From positions 558,001 to 622,000 of the forward strand of contig NZ_JACTGR010000002.1 of NCBI RefSeq assembly GCF_014489075.1: a DNA stretch of 64,000 nt, given 5' to 3'. Every line of letters begins with the position of its first letter. The stretch's first letter is position 1. Positions 43,706 through 53,838 of the stretch are shown in pieces. The stretch is from Sphingomonas sp. JC676. Its GTDB lineage: Bacteria > Pseudomonadota > Alphaproteobacteria > Sphingomonadales > Sphingomonadaceae. Made by a program: the position numbers and the translations under genes. The notes below the pieces were generated by a model that was not told the DNA's origin, made no database searches, and worked only from the letters and a program-made list of their open reading frames with translations.

Positions 43706-44090
43706 ATGAGCCGGCATCACCCCAAATGCCGGATTCTTCGTGATTTGAGTATGTGTGTTTCGCGCGGAAACGCCCAGAATCGGCAGGGCTGTCCAAGCAT
43801 AGCGCGGTTCGGCCTGGCATGGTCTCCGTGCTCACTGAGGAGCGCCCGGCGCCCACCTTCCCCTCCTCTGGGCGCTGCGGATCGGAGCAGATCGCCTTCC
43901 CCGCCCCCGGGGGCAGGCGGTCTGCTTCTTTCTTCGAAGACGATGGGCACCGTGTCGGTTAGGCGCGTGATCGTCCTGCCCCTCGCGGAGCAGTGCCAAT
44001 GCCGGGCAGGAAGTCGTCGGTGCGCCGCAGAGTCGCGCCCGAACAATGGCGTCACAGAATCGGAAAATCGCCGTCCTCGCGGCAGCCGGA
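43706..44090. other. Convergent intergenic region (385 bp), no gene
   Basis: Between the efflux operon and the convergent NADH dehydrogenase. It holds a hairpin at 43711-43732; the rest has small open frames without family resemblance or good ribosome-binding sites. I see nothing more in it. Confidence 0.6.
43711..43738 (+). terminator. Terminator-like hairpin after the efflux operon
   Basis: CCGGCAT and ATGCCGG (7 bp, 8-base loop) six bases after the channel gene stop, followed by AUUCUU. A modest intrinsic terminator. Confidence 0.55.
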
Positions 44091-45446
44091 TCAAGATACC
44101 TTGGCTTGCTCGGCCGTGGCCACGGCATCTACATGCGATGGCGCTTCGGAAACCAACCGCGAACTGCGCTGGCCGGTCAGATACGACCATAGCCATTGCG
44201 ATTGAACCCGCCAGCGGTTCTGAAGCTGGGGGAGCGCCATCACATGGATGAAGGCCCAGATAAACCAGGTGAGGAAACCACTCATCCTCACGCTGCCGGC
44301 CTCGAGGATGGCGAAATTCTTGCCGACAACGGCCATGTTGCCCTTGTTCCAGTACCGAAACGGGCGCTTCGGATCCTGTCCTCTGAGTCGATCCGAGATG
44401 AGGCGCCCGACATAGCGCCCTTGCTGGATCGCTGCCTGCGCAACGCCGGGTATGGAATGCCCATCCTGCTGTAGCGACGCGGCGTCGCCGACCACGAATA
44501 TGTTAGGCGCGGCCGGCAAATTGAGGAGGGGCCCGACCAGCGCCCTGCCCGCCCGATCCGTGTCGACGCCAAGCAACCGGACGATCGGCGATGCTGCGAC
44601 CCCCGCCGTCCACAACACAGTCGCGCTTGCGATCCTCTCGCCCCCCGCAATCACGCCGTCTTCGTCGATGCGATCGACCTTGACGCGGGTCATCACCTTC
44701 ACGCCGAGTTTCGCAAGACGTCTGGCGGCCTGGTTCGACAAGGATGGAGCAAAGCTCGGAAGAACCCGATCCCCACCTTCGATCAAGGTGATCGTGCTGG
44801 CCGCTGGGTCGATCCGCCTGAAATTTCCTCGCAGCGTGACGTGAACCATCTGCGCGATCGATGCCGCAAGTTCGACGCCGGTGGGTCCGGCACCGACGAG
44901 CACGAAATTCATCTGCCGCGCGCGCTCATTCGCATCTTCGGTGGCCTCGGCCATCTCGAACGCGCTGAGGATCTTTGTTCGAACCACCTCCGCGTCGGAG
45001 AGATTCTTGAGACCGGGCGCAAAGGCCGCAAATTCGTCATGCCCGAAATAGCTCGGACGCGTGCCCGTACCAACCACGAGAAAATCGAACCGCACCTTGC
45101 GTAAGCCGATTCCGGGACAAAGGGCATCAACGGTGCGATTAGTTGGATCGATGTCGACGACGTCGGCGAGCATCACGTCCAGATTGGCCTGCTTCGCCTC
45201 GAGCTGCCGGATCGGCGCCGCGATTTCCGATGATGCGAGTACCGCCGTCGCCACCTGATAGAGCAAGGGCTGGAAGATGTGATGATTGCGGCGATCGATC
45301 AGGATCACCTCCGCATCGGATCGCGCGAGTGCCCGTGCCGCGGCCACTCCTGCAAAGCCGGCACCGACGATCACGATCCGGGGCCGCATGGTTCGCGAAC
45401 CATCGCCGAAGGCGGAATTGTCGCGGGAATCTGTCGCGGTCAACAT
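44091..45446 (-). CDS. ndh: Type II NADH:quinone dehydrogenase (NDH-2)
   Basis: 451 residues. Two Rossmann motifs: IVIVGAGFAGVAAARAL (FAD) and FVLVGAGPTGVELAASI (NADH); also DRRNHHIFQPLLYQVATA, the NDH-2 signature, and NIFVVGDAAS. The C-terminal stretch SGFLTWFIWAFIHVMALPQLQNRW is the membrane-anchoring region of the family. It passes electrons from NADH to quinone without pumping protons. It follows cyoD by 71 bp on the same strand, so NADH oxidation and quinol oxidation are probably coexpressed. An internal ATG (RTMRPRIV) could be an alternative start. Confidence 0.93.
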   Translation of the reverse strand: MLTATDSRDNSAFGDGSRTMRPRIVIVGAGFAGVAAARALARSDAEVILIDRRNHHIFQPLLYQVATAVLASSEIAAPIRQLEAKQANLDVMLADVVDIDPTNRTVDALCPGIGLRKVRFDFLVVGTGTRPSYFGHDEFAAFAPGLKNLSDAEVVRTKILSAFEMAEATEDANERARQMNFVLVGAGPTGVELAASIAQMVHVTLRGNFRRIDPAASTITLIEGGDRVLPSFAPSLSNQAARRLAKLGVKVMTRVKVDRIDEDGVIAGGERIASATVLWTAGVAASPIVRLLGVDTDRAGRALVGPLLNLPAAPNIFVVGDAASLQQDGHSIPGVAQAAIQQGRYVGRLISDRLRGQDPKRPFRYWNKGNMAVVGKNFAILEAGSVRMSGFLTWFIWAFIHVMALPQLQNRWRVQSQWLWSYLTGQRSSRLVSEAPSHVDAVATAEQAKVS

Positions 45447-45517
45447 CGCTAATCACCTCGTGTCCTGCTCTGGGGCCAGCCTGGAAACGCCAGGCCTGAC
45501 GCTGCATGTCCCGCAGC

Positions 45518-45913
45518 TCAGTGTTGCATCTGCAGATTCATGATCTCTTCCGACGGCATCATCCCGCTGTTGAGATCGGCCATGATCACCAGCGAACCCG
45601 CGAGGACCAGGAGGACGATGAGCATGCCGAATGCGAGCGCCATGACGTTGTTGGTGTTGTCCGGTCCGGTGGTGACGTGGAGGAAGAACACCAGATGAAT
45701 GCCCATCTGGGCGATCGCGAGGACGCACAGGCCGAGCGGAATTCCGGACGCCCAGAGCAGCGACGTGTTGGCCACCCAGAATGACGTGGCCGTGAGGACC
45801 GCCGCGAGAAACAGCCCGATCGAATAGACGAGCACGCCGGAGGGCTTCGGCTCCTGCCCGTCGGTCGCTGGCGACCTGTCGCCGGGAGCGCGGTCCTGAC
45901 CTGTTGTTTTCAT
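45518..45913 (-). CDS. cyoD: CyoD: cytochrome bo3-type quinol oxidase subunit IV
   Basis: 131 residues from ATG 45911-45913 with a hydrophilic lead of about 25 residues, then three TM helices (VYSIGLFLAAVLTATSFWV, LCVLAIAQMGIHLVFFLHV with the family 'QxxVHLxFFLHM' pattern, and NNVMALAFGMLIVLLVLAGSLVIM). A small accessory subunit. Overlaps cyoC by 4 bp. Confidence 0.94.
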   Translation of the reverse strand: MKTTGQDRAPGDRSPATDGQEPKPSGVLVYSIGLFLAAVLTATSFWVANTSLLWASGIPLGLCVLAIAQMGIHLVFFLHVTTGPDNTNNVMALAFGMLIVLLVLAGSLVIMADLNSGMMPSEEIMNLQMQH

Positions 45914-46542
45914 TGGGTGACTCCCATCAGATAGACGACCGTGAACAGCCCGACCCAAATGATGTCGAGCGCGTGCCAGAAGAGCGAAAAGCACTGGAGC
46001 CGACGCTCCACGGGCGCGCTGAATCCCTTTGAATTGACCTGTGCCATCATCACCGCCAGCCAGATCAGCCCGGCCGTGACATGCAGTCCGTGGCAGCCGA
46101 CAAGCGCGAAGAAGGCCGAAAGAAACGCGCTGCGCTGGGGGCCCGCGCCATGCGCGATCATATCGGCGAACTCGCGGATCTCGAGCATGAGGAATGCCGC
46201 GCCCAGCACGAACGTGAACAAGGCGCCGACAAAGGTGCCGAGGCGGCTTCGTGCATTGATCGCCAATGCCATCAGTCCGCAGGTGAAGCTCGACGTCAGG
46301 AGACAGATGGTTTCGATGGCGACGTTGGACTGATTGAACAGCTCCGCACCGGTCGGCCCACCCGCGGTGGCGTGCCGCAAGACCGCGTAGCCGGCAAAGA
46401 GTGCCGAGAACATCACGATGTCGCTCAGCAGGAAGATCCAGAAGCCATAGGCGACGACGACGCGCTTGGGCGCAGGGCCGGCTTCGCTCGCGGGTGGCAG
46501 CGCTACGCTGCCGATCCCGTCTGCAGCGAAGGTGGCGTTCAT
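45910..46542 (-). CDS. cyoC: CyoC: cytochrome bo3-type quinol oxidase subunit III
   Basis: 210 residues with five TM helices; [23 protein letters not shown] near the N-terminus, [16 protein letters not shown] and [20 protein letters not shown] at the end match haem-copper oxidase subunit III of the quinol-oxidase branch. Overlaps both cyoB and cyoD by 4 bp. Confidence 0.96.
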   Translation of the reverse strand: MNATFAADGIGSVALPPASEAGPAPKRVVVAYGFWIFLLSDIVMFSALFAGYAVLRHATAGGPTGAELFNQSNVAIETICLLTSSFTCGLMALAINARSRLGTFVGALFTFVLGAAFLMLEIREFADMIAHGAGPQRSAFLSAFFALVGCHGLHVTAGLIWLAVMMAQVNSKGFSAPVERRLQCFSLFWHALDIIWVGLFTVVYLMGVTQ

Positions 46543-48524
46543 ATTGCGACCTCCGTCTTGTGCGCTTGGTCGAAGTGAACAATCCGCTCTACCGGTATTT
46601 CGATCTCGTCTTCATCGCGGAAGGCGAAGACGACGAGCGCCAGGAAGATGCCGATCAGTCCCAGTCCGGCCATCCACCAGATATGCCAGACCAGTCCGAA
46701 GCCGGTGACGAACGCGAAGAAGGCGTTGACGAACCCCACTGGGCTGTTCTTCGGCATTTCGAGCGGCTCGTAGCGGGGCGGTTGAACCGGCTGCGCTTGC
46801 CCTGCGCCGGCGCGTTGTTTCCGGACCCAATATGCGTCCCGTTCGGCGACCTGCGGCAGGACGGCGAAGTCCCAGGCCGGTGGCGGCGACGCGGTGGACC
46901 ATTCGAGCGTGCGGCCGTTCCACGGATCGCCGGTGACGCGAAGCTGCTCGCGGTTGCGGATCGAGACGACCAGCTGCACGATCTGACAGACGATCCCGAG
47001 CAGAATGATCCCGGCGCCGATCGCCGCGACCTCCAGCCAGGGCTGCCACGCCGGATTGTCGTAATGCTGCATGCGCCGGGTCATGCCCATCAGGCCGAGC
47101 CAGTAGAGCGGCATGAAGGCGACATAAAAACCGATCAGCCAGCACCAGAACGATGCCTGGCCCCAGCGCTCGTCGAGCTTGAAGCCGAACGCCTTCGGGA
47201 ACCAGTAATTGTAGCCGGCCATCACCCCGAACACCACGCCGCCGATGATGACGTTGTGGAAATGGGCGATCAGGAAGAGGCTGTTGTGCAGCTGGAAATC
47301 GGCTGGCGGTACGGCCATTAGCACGCCGGTCATGCCGCCGATCACGAACGTCACCATGAAGCCCAGCGACCAGAGGACCGGCACCGTGAAGCGGACGCGT
47401 CCGCCATACATGGTGAACAGCCAGTTGAAGATCTTCACGCCCGTCGGCACGGCGATGACCATCGTCATGACGCCGAAGAAGCCGTTGACCGCCGCACTGG
47501 CACCCATGGTGAAGAAGTGGTGCAGCCAGACGAGGAAGGAGAGGACGCAGATCGCCATGGTCGCGGCCACCATCGAGCGATAGCCGAACAGCGGCTTGCC
47601 GGAGAAGGTCGCGACCACTTCCGAAAACACGCCGAACGCGGGCAGGATCAGGATATAGACCTCGGGATGCCCCCAGACCCAGAACAGGTTCACGTACATC
47701 ATCGCGTTGCCGCCGGCGTCGACCGTGAAGAAGTGAAAGCCGAGATACCGGTCGAGCAGCAGCATCGCCAAAGTGGCGGTCAGCACCGGGAAGGCCGCGA
47801 CGATGAGCAGGTTGGATGCGAGTGCCGTCCAGCAAAAGACCGGCATGCGCATATAGCCCATTCCCGGAGCACGCATTTTCAGGATGGTGGTGACGAAATT
47901 AATGCCGGTCATCAGCGTGCCGACGCCGGAAATCTGCAATGACCAGAGATAATAGTCGACGCCGACACCAGGCGAGAATTGCAGCTCGCTCAGCGGTGGA
48001 TACGCGACCCAGCCGGTCTTGGCGAACTCGCCGACGACCAGCGAGACGTTGATCAGCAGGACACCCGACGCCGTCAGCCAGAAGCTCACCGAGTTCAGCG
48101 TCGGGAAGGCGACGTCGCGCACGCCGAGCTGCAGCGGCAGGATGAAGTTCATCAGGCCGATCACAAACGGCATCGCCACGAAGAAGATCATGATCGTGCC
48201 GTGCGCCGAGAAGATCTGGTCGAAATGCTCGGGAGGCAGATACCCTTGGGCGCCGCCGGCGGCGACCGCCTGTTGCGTCCGCATCATGATCGCATCGGCG
48301 AAGCCGCGCAGCAGCATGACGAGCGCCAGCATGAAATACATCACGCCGATCCGCTTGTGGTCGACGGAGGTGATCCATTCGCGCCACAGATAGGGGACAT
48401 AGCCCTTCAGCGTGATCCACGACAGGATCGCGACGATCGCCAGTGCCATGACGGCCCCGGTGCCCATGATGATGGGCTGGTCGAACGGAATCGCACTCCA
48501 GCTGAGCTTACCGAGCAGGTTCAT
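46539..48524 (-). CDS. cyoB: CyoB: cytochrome bo3-type quinol oxidase subunit I
   Basis: 661 residues, the normal length. Haem and copper ligands are visible: His in [28 protein letters not shown] (CuB His and cross-linked Tyr), [11 protein letters not shown] (two CuB His) and [11 protein letters not shown] (haem b and haem o His). About 15 TM helices. It reduces oxygen to water and pumps protons. Second gene of cyoABCD; overlaps cyoA and cyoC by 4 bp. Confidence 0.98.
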   Translation of the reverse strand: MNLLGKLSWSAIPFDQPIIMGTGAVMALAIVAILSWITLKGYVPYLWREWITSVDHKRIGVMYFMLALVMLLRGFADAIMMRTQQAVAAGGAQGYLPPEHFDQIFSAHGTIMIFFVAMPFVIGLMNFILPLQLGVRDVAFPTLNSVSFWLTASGVLLINVSLVVGEFAKTGWVAYPPLSELQFSPGVGVDYYLWSLQISGVGTLMTGINFVTTILKMRAPGMGYMRMPVFCWTALASNLLIVAAFPVLTATLAMLLLDRYLGFHFFTVDAGGNAMMYVNLFWVWGHPEVYILILPAFGVFSEVVATFSGKPLFGYRSMVAATMAICVLSFLVWLHHFFTMGASAAVNGFFGVMTMVIAVPTGVKIFNWLFTMYGGRVRFTVPVLWSLGFMVTFVIGGMTGVLMAVPPADFQLHNSLFLIAHFHNVIIGGVVFGVMAGYNYWFPKAFGFKLDERWGQASFWCWLIGFYVAFMPLYWLGLMGMTRRMQHYDNPAWQPWLEVAAIGAGIILLGIVCQIVQLVVSIRNREQLRVTGDPWNGRTLEWSTASPPPAWDFAVLPQVAERDAYWVRKQRAGAGQAQPVQPPRYEPLEMPKNSPVGFVNAFFAFVTGFGLVWHIWWMAGLGLIGIFLALVVFAFRDEDEIEIPVERIVHFDQAHKTEVAI

Positions 48525-49498
48525 TTCTGCGCCCCATGTGACGCCTGGTAGGCAAGCCGCGAAGGATCACTCGGCTGCGCCGTGAGGCTCAGGATGTTGT
48601 TGAAAAGACCGGGAGTGACGCCGCGGTACGTGAACGGCGCAACCGCTTCGCTTGGCTTGGCCAGATCGGCATAGGTGTGCACGTCGAGTACCGGACCAGT
48701 GCCGCGCGCAGCCTGCACCCATTGCGCGAAGGCCGCAGCCGGCACCGCATCGACGGCAAACCGCATGTCGGAGAAACCATCGCCGCTATACTGGGCCGAC
48801 AGCCCCCGGTATCTGCCGGCACGATCGGCCTGGAGGTGAAGACGCGTCACCATCCCCGTCATCGTGTAGATCTGGCTGCCGAGTTGCGGCACGAAGAAGC
48901 TGTTCATTACGGTGGAGGAGGTCAGCTCGAAGCTGACCGGCGTGCCGACCGGCACGGTCAGTTGATTGACGCTCGCAATGCCCTGGTCGGGGTAGATGAA
49001 CAGCCATTTCCAGTCGAGCGAGACCACCTGGACCCTGATGGGCTTGATCGCGGAATCGATCGGCTTGCGCGGATCCAGCTCATGCGAGCCGACCCAGGCG
49101 ACGCCGCCGACCAGGAGCACGGTCATCGCGGGGATCGCCCATACGAGCAGCTCGAGACGGCCGGAATATTCGAAATCGGGCAGGTAACGGGCGCGCCGGT
49201 TGGACGCGCGGTACCAGAAGGCGACGCCGAGCGTGGCGATGATCGTCGGAATCACGATCGCCAGCATGATACCGAGCGAATTGAACAATATCTGCTGTTC
49301 GGCGGTAGCGACCGGCCCCTGCGGGCTGAGCACGCCTTCCGAACAGCCGGCAAGCATCGTGGTGCCGATCAAGCCGACGGCTAGCGCCGCGGCGCGTGCC
49401 TTCCTGGACATGCGGGAATCGGGTGCGCGTATACGCGTTGCGCCAGCCCCGTCCCGCGCATGGCCAAACTCGCCATCTATGGTCTTGATGCGCATCAT
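48521..49498 (-). CDS. cyoA: CyoA: cytochrome bo3-type quinol oxidase subunit II
   Basis: 325 residues. Lipobox MLAGC (Cys52), two TM helices ([43 protein letters not shown]), and a periplasmic cupredoxin domain ([39 protein letters not shown]) lacking the CuA ligands, as expected of a quinol rather than cytochrome c oxidase. ATG 49496-49498 has GGAG close upstream; the next in-frame candidate, ATG 49409-49411, would give a cleaner signal peptide but has no ribosome-binding site. No cyoE (haem O synthase) is in the window. Confidence 0.96.
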   Translation of the reverse strand: MMRIKTIDGEFGHARDGAGATRIRAPDSRMSRKARAAALAVGLIGTTMLAGCSEGVLSPQGPVATAEQQILFNSLGIMLAIVIPTIIATLGVAFWYRASNRRARYLPDFEYSGRLELLVWAIPAMTVLLVGGVAWVGSHELDPRKPIDSAIKPIRVQVVSLDWKWLFIYPDQGIASVNQLTVPVGTPVSFELTSSTVMNSFFVPQLGSQIYTMTGMVTRLHLQADRAGRYRGLSAQYSGDGFSDMRFAVDAVPAAAFAQWVQAARGTGPVLDVHTYADLAKPSEAVAPFTYRGVTPGLFNNILSLTAQPSDPSRLAYQASHGAQK

Positions 49499-49820
49499 GC
49501 TGCTCCGCGTTCATCCGAAACCGGGCCGTTGCGGCGTGGTCGCCTTGGTCGGCGCCCATTCCCCGAATTGGCATGTTCCGGGAGAAGCGCGCTTGTATGG
49601 TGCTGCTGAACTGGGGCCGATCATGCTCAAAGATGGCCGGCACTGCTGCTTCTGCGGTGACGGCAGGAAGCGCGTTTGTCAGTGAGGCAAACGCCTCGGT
49701 TCACGGCTCTCGGCACGGCTCTTCGCCGCATTCACGCGACCCGGCGCGACGCGGAAATTGCTTCCCCGTATGTGATGTTTTTCAGCTTTCCGGCGATCGC
49801 CGGCATCCGGAGCGTGCGGT
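49499..49820. other. Intergenic region (322 bp) upstream of cyoABCD
   Basis: Between the second STAND regulator and cyoA, both on the minus strand. It should hold the cyo promoter. The only structure I see is the short palindrome CCGGCGATCGCCGG near 49795-49808, without a U-run. No FNR-like TTGAT-N4-ATCAA site is seen. Confidence 0.55.
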
Positions 49821-52745
49821 TTACATTTTTCCGGCGCGCGTCACGGTACCATCCAGCATTTCCCGAGCAAGGACGAGATCCGGAGTTTCAAAGCCTTCGG
49901 AGAAACGACTGTAGATAGGCGCGATCAGGTCGCGCGCTCTTTGGACCCTGCCCTCTCGAATCCAGATTTGGGCGAGTTCCAAACCTGCTCTTAATTCGTA
50001 CGAAAGTGCGGATTGTTCTCGAGCCAGGGCCATCGATTGTTTGAAATATTCTTCAGCCGACTGACGATCAGGCGCGTCACCATAGGTGAATGCCAAGGCT
50101 TTAGCCAGAAAGAGTCCTGGCAAGTGGATAAGCATCCTGACTTCGCGCTGGCCGGAGATCGCCTCGTCCAAGAGAGCCAGAGCTTCCGCACGGTCATTCT
50201 GTTTTGCCAGGCAGACCGCCAACTCCGCAGCGAAATATGGCACCAAAATCTTGTACCGTTGCATCGCAAGTCTCTTCAGAGCATCGCGCAAATGCTCCAT
50301 TCCTTCTACAATTCGGTCAGTGCGTAGAAAGTACATTCCCCTCAGCGCCACGGCGATTGCACGATACAGGCCTAACGAATTCTTCTCAGCGTTTAACTCG
50401 ATCTTCACCAGATTACGCTCGACCTGCGGTAAATCATCGATCCAGAAATACAGCGAAGCGGCAAGGGCGTGTACGCGAAACAACGCGATAGGATGATCTG
50501 ATCGCTCGGCTTCCTCGATTGCTGTATTGGCATAATCAACAGCTCGGTCCAGGTTGCCGGTCAACCAAAGCGAACGAAACAAGACGCCATACAAGCTCGA
50601 CCGGGTAAGAACCGGGTCGAACATATACTGGCTCGCGTTTAGCCGTCGCACGCCGGGATGGACACCCAGCGCCTGTTCGACGTGCCTTTGCGCCCGGCGC
50701 TGGTCACCGAGAAGGTAGTAAGCCGGTCCAAGCATGCAATCAGCGACAGCTGCATGTTCCGGCTTTCCCGTCTTACTGGCGATAGCCTCGGCGCGAAGGG
50801 CAACGTCGCGCATTCCCGGCACGTCGACAACCTGCTGAAAATACAAAGTGAGGCCACTGAGCAGTCGTAATTCCTGATTGGCATCCTCGTGCTGCTGCGC
50901 AAAGGTTAGCGCGACGTTGAATGCATCGCGAACCAGTTCGCTATTCGTTTCAGTGAACATCAGCGACAAAGCGAGCGATGCGTGAACTTCCATTTGATGC
51001 TGCGGATCACAATCCGGAGTCATCTGTTCGATCGCTCGTTCCATCCAGTTCCGACATTCGGACATGAGCGGCATGGCCAGAAACACCGGCCCGGCAGCCG
51101 CGGCCAGCCTGATGGCCAACGCATCGCTCCCGCCAGGACCAAAACTCCACTCGAGGGCGGCGCGGGTATTCCCGAGATAATCCTTCTCCAGCTGCGTATC
51201 CTTCCGGATACCCACAAAGAAGTCGACTTTGTTGGCTTCCAGCCATTGGGCCGAGTAGATCGCGTGTCGCGTAGCAATCGCTTCGTGCTCACCGCTCGCG
51301 ATCAGCTTTTCCAGGGCATAGGAGCGCGTTGTATCAAGCAGCCGATAGGAAACTCCCTGATGGTCCATCCGCGATGCGATCAACGACTTCTCGACAAGAC
51401 TTACTACCGAGCACGCTATGTCTGACCCGTCCGTGACTTCATATTCCGCCACTACCAGCGCAGCTTCTAGCGAGAAGCCCCCTGAGAAGATCGCCACGCG
51501 CCGCAGAACGGCGCGCTCGACCTCAGAAAGCATCTCATGACTCCAGTCCAGGGTCGCTCGCAGGGTTTGATGCCTTGGGTTTGCTGTTCGTCGACCGAGT
51601 TTCAACGGATTTGCTGCTCGCCGACCGCGCTCCAACAGGTCGAGGCGCGAAAACAGCCTTCGCGCAGTTTCGTGCACACCAAAGACTGCGGCCGCCCTGG
51701 CGGCAAGCTCGATCGCCAGCGGGATGCCGTCGAGCCTGCGGCATATCTCTGCAATAGAGACGGCCTCATCGGCGCCAAGCACAAGATCCACGCCCTGCGC
51801 GTTGACCTGTTCCAGGAACAGTCGCGCAGCCGGATAGGAAAGAATCTCCTCCACCGTCTGCCCGGATTGCTCGGGAGGAAAGCCCAGGGGTTGCAGACGG
51901 AACACATGCTCGCCGGCGGTCTGCAACGCCTCCCTGCTGGTAGCGAGCACGCAAACATCCGGCGCACACCGAAATATGCGATCGGCGATCTCCGCGACCT
52001 GCTCGACGAGGTGCTCGCAGCTGTCCAGGATCAGAAGCGCCCTTCGTGAGCGCAGAAACTCCAGCAATGCTTCCTCGAGTCTACCCGGCAGTGCGACAAG
52101 CCCAATCATGGACGCTATGGCGGTGACGACTTGGTCCCTGGTCCTGAACACCGAGAGATCAAGGAAAAGAACCGCGCCCGAGAAATCCTCCAACAGAGCA
52201 CGTCCGACGGCCAGAGCGACCGTGGTCTTGCCGATGCCGCCCGTGCCCACGATCGTGATCAATCGCTCGGTTCGGAGGCGGGTGCGGATCTGATGAACGA
52301 CCTCGTCCCGTCCGATCATTCCGCCGGACGCAATCGGGAGGCTTGAAATTCGGGCAACCGGGTTCACCTTGTCGCCTTCGGCTTCCTGGCGGACGACGGG
52401 CGTGACGAAGGAATAACCCCGCCCTGGCACGTTCGCGATATATTTGGAACCGAACTGTCCCTCGCCCAGCGCCTTGCGCAACGCCGACAAATGCACGCGC
52501 AGACTGCCTTCCTCGACAGTCACGTCCGGCCATACCCGGTCAATCAACGCGTTCTTGCCGACAATCTCGCCGGGCTGGTCGACCAGCGTGACGAGAATGT
52601 CGAACGCCCTCGACCCAAGCGGGATCACTTCGTCCGCCTTTTTGAGCGTGCGTTCGACGATGTTCAGCTCGAACGGACCGAACAATACCCTGGTCGCACT
52701 CGGCACATCTAGTTGGTTAGCCGGCATAACTAGCCTCGCCGGCAC
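49821..52745 (-). CDS. STAND-type transcriptional regulator: winged helix plus NB-ARC-like ATPase (second copy)
   Basis: 974 residues with the same plan as the protein at 34182-37031: OmpR-like winged helix (about 20-115: LFGPFELNIVERTLKK, LGSRAFDILVTLVDQPGEIVGKNALIDRVW, LRVHLSALRKALG, IANVPGRGYSFVTP), Walker A IVGTGGIGKTTVALAVGRAL (about residue 166), ALLILDSCEH, RRLDGIPLAIELAARAA, then TPR-like helices. Divergence from the first copy is high in the C-terminal sensor half, so a different effector is likely. A TTGTGA-N6-TCACAA site lies 82 bp upstream. It ends 322 bp before cyoA on the same strand and may or may not regulate it. Confidence 0.88.
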   Translation of the reverse strand: MPARLVMPANQLDVPSATRVLFGPFELNIVERTLKKADEVIPLGSRAFDILVTLVDQPGEIVGKNALIDRVWPDVTVEEGSLRVHLSALRKALGEGQFGSKYIANVPGRGYSFVTPVVRQEAEGDKVNPVARISSLPIASGGMIGRDEVVHQIRTRLRTERLITIVGTGGIGKTTVALAVGRALLEDFSGAVLFLDLSVFRTRDQVVTAIASMIGLVALPGRLEEALLEFLRSRRALLILDSCEHLVEQVAEIADRIFRCAPDVCVLATSREALQTAGEHVFRLQPLGFPPEQSGQTVEEILSYPAARLFLEQVNAQGVDLVLGADEAVSIAEICRRLDGIPLAIELAARAAAVFGVHETARRLFSRLDLLERGRRAANPLKLGRRTANPRHQTLRATLDWSHEMLSEVERAVLRRVAIFSGGFSLEAALVVAEYEVTDGSDIACSVVSLVEKSLIASRMDHQGVSYRLLDTTRSYALEKLIASGEHEAIATRHAIYSAQWLEANKVDFFVGIRKDTQLEKDYLGNTRAALEWSFGPGGSDALAIRLAAAAGPVFLAMPLMSECRNWMERAIEQMTPDCDPQHQMEVHASLALSLMFTETNSELVRDAFNVALTFAQQHEDANQELRLLSGLTLYFQQVVDVPGMRDVALRAEAIASKTGKPEHAAVADCMLGPAYYLLGDQRRAQRHVEQALGVHPGVRRLNASQYMFDPVLTRSSLYGVLFRSLWLTGNLDRAVDYANTAIEEAERSDHPIALFRVHALAASLYFWIDDLPQVERNLVKIELNAEKNSLGLYRAIAVALRGMYFLRTDRIVEGMEHLRDALKRLAMQRYKILVPYFAAELAVCLAKQNDRAEALALLDEAISGQREVRMLIHLPGLFLAKALAFTYGDAPDRQSAEEYFKQSMALAREQSALSYELRAGLELAQIWIREGRVQRARDLIAPIYSRFSEGFETPDLVLAREMLDGTVTRAGKM

Positions 52746-52826
52746 CCCGGACGCCAGACTTGCGGTCCAGCTGGCGCGATGGGCGCCTTACCAAATTCAG
52801 AATCACGCGAAACCTTACCAAGCCAA

Positions 52827-52844
52827 TTGTGAGAACGTTCACAA
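52827..52844. promoter_or_regulatory. CRP/FNR-family-type site TTGTGA-N6-TCACAA
   Basis: A perfect inverted repeat with six-base arms and a six-base spacer (GAACGT), identical in form to the TGTGA-N6-TCACA consensus of CRP. It is 82-99 bp upstream of the second STAND regulator start, a usual activator position. It is in the 287-bp gap 52746-53032, which has no other feature I can support. Confidence 0.6.
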
Positions 52845-53032
52845 CGTAGCACCCGGTTGACCGCAAGATGCTTATACCAAGGGGTGCAATGAATGGACAC
52901 TCCAAAGGGAGTGAAAGCCAAAAGACCTTGCTCGGCGGACACCGCCATCGGGACCGTCACGCCTGTCGCGCTACGCGAAATGTCCTGGCAATTCACGCCG
53001 GAGTGTCAGCCCGGCGCACGAGAATGCCAGCG

Positions 53033-53581
53033 TCACCGCGTGACCTCGCGTTCGCGCCGCCAGCTGGCCGGACTCTGGCTAAAGGCTTGCCTGAAAAGCC
53101 GGCACAAATGCGCCTGGTCGGACAGCCCTACGCTCAGCGCGATTTCGCTCAACGAAGCTGCGCTGGTCAGCATAAGGTAACAAGCCTCCTCGAGGCGCCT
53201 TCTTACGATGTACGCGTGCGGCGGCTCCCCGAACGCCAGTTTGAACGAGCGCGAGAAATGCGCCGTGCTGCGTTGCGCAACGGTGCTGAGTTCAGTCGTA
53301 CGGATAGACCGGTGCAGGTTCTTTTCGATGAAAGATCGGACACGCGCGATCTGCCAACCGGCCAGCCCTCCCGTTTTCGGCCCTTTGGGGCTCGCACGAC
53401 GTTCGATCTCGGAGTTCAGGATAGACGCCGCAGTTGCCAGCGAGGCCTTTGCCGCCTGCCGATCATGTTCGATCTCGCCTTTGGCCGCTTCAAGAAGCAG
53501 CGCAAGCTTGCTCGCCAGGAAACCGAACTCGAGATCGACCGGAGGTGAAACCTCCGCAGTCTCGGTATATAACGTCTCCAT
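53033..53581 (-). CDS. AraC-family transcriptional regulator
   Basis: 182 residues. The C-terminal AraC HTH pair is clear: IRTTELSTVAQRSTAHFSRSFKLAFGEPPHAYIVRRRLEEACYLMLTSAASLSEIALSVGLSDQAHLCRLFRQAFSQSPASWRRE. The N-terminal 80 residues are short and helical and do not look like a cupin effector domain. GAGGG lies eight bases before ATG 53579-53581. It ends the acyl-CoA cluster and is a candidate regulator of the adjacent decarboxylase-like genes. Confidence 0.92.
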   Translation of the reverse strand: METLYTETAEVSPPVDLEFGFLASKLALLLEAAKGEIEHDRQAAKASLATAASILNSEIERRASPKGPKTGGLAGWQIARVRSFIEKNLHRSIRTTELSTVAQRSTAHFSRSFKLAFGEPPHAYIVRRRLEEACYLMLTSAASLSEIALSVGLSDQAHLCRLFRQAFSQSPASWRREREVTR

Positions 53582-53838
53582 ATCGAACCCTCGCCCAAAC
53601 AGCTCGTGCCGGAAGTTGACGCTACGGAAGATGGCGCAAAACGGACCGTTTTGCCTGTTAAGAGGCGTTCTGAGTTGTTAATCATGGGCATCTCGCCACT
53701 GGCAAGATGAGCGTCGGCGCGCTTATGGATATAGATGTGGGATTTCGTCAGCTCCCCGGGCGGGCACGCCTTCTTCCCGTTTGTGCCGCACATATGCTCC
53801 TGTAGCCGCCGGCCCCGGCGACGCCCTTCTGCCGATCA

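Noticed and set aside
49795..49808. Palindrome CCGGCGATCGCCGG as terminator of the second STAND regulator
   Set aside because: It lies inside the 322-bp gap beyond the stop, but the stem is only five pairs around a GATC loop and no U-run follows on the minus strand.
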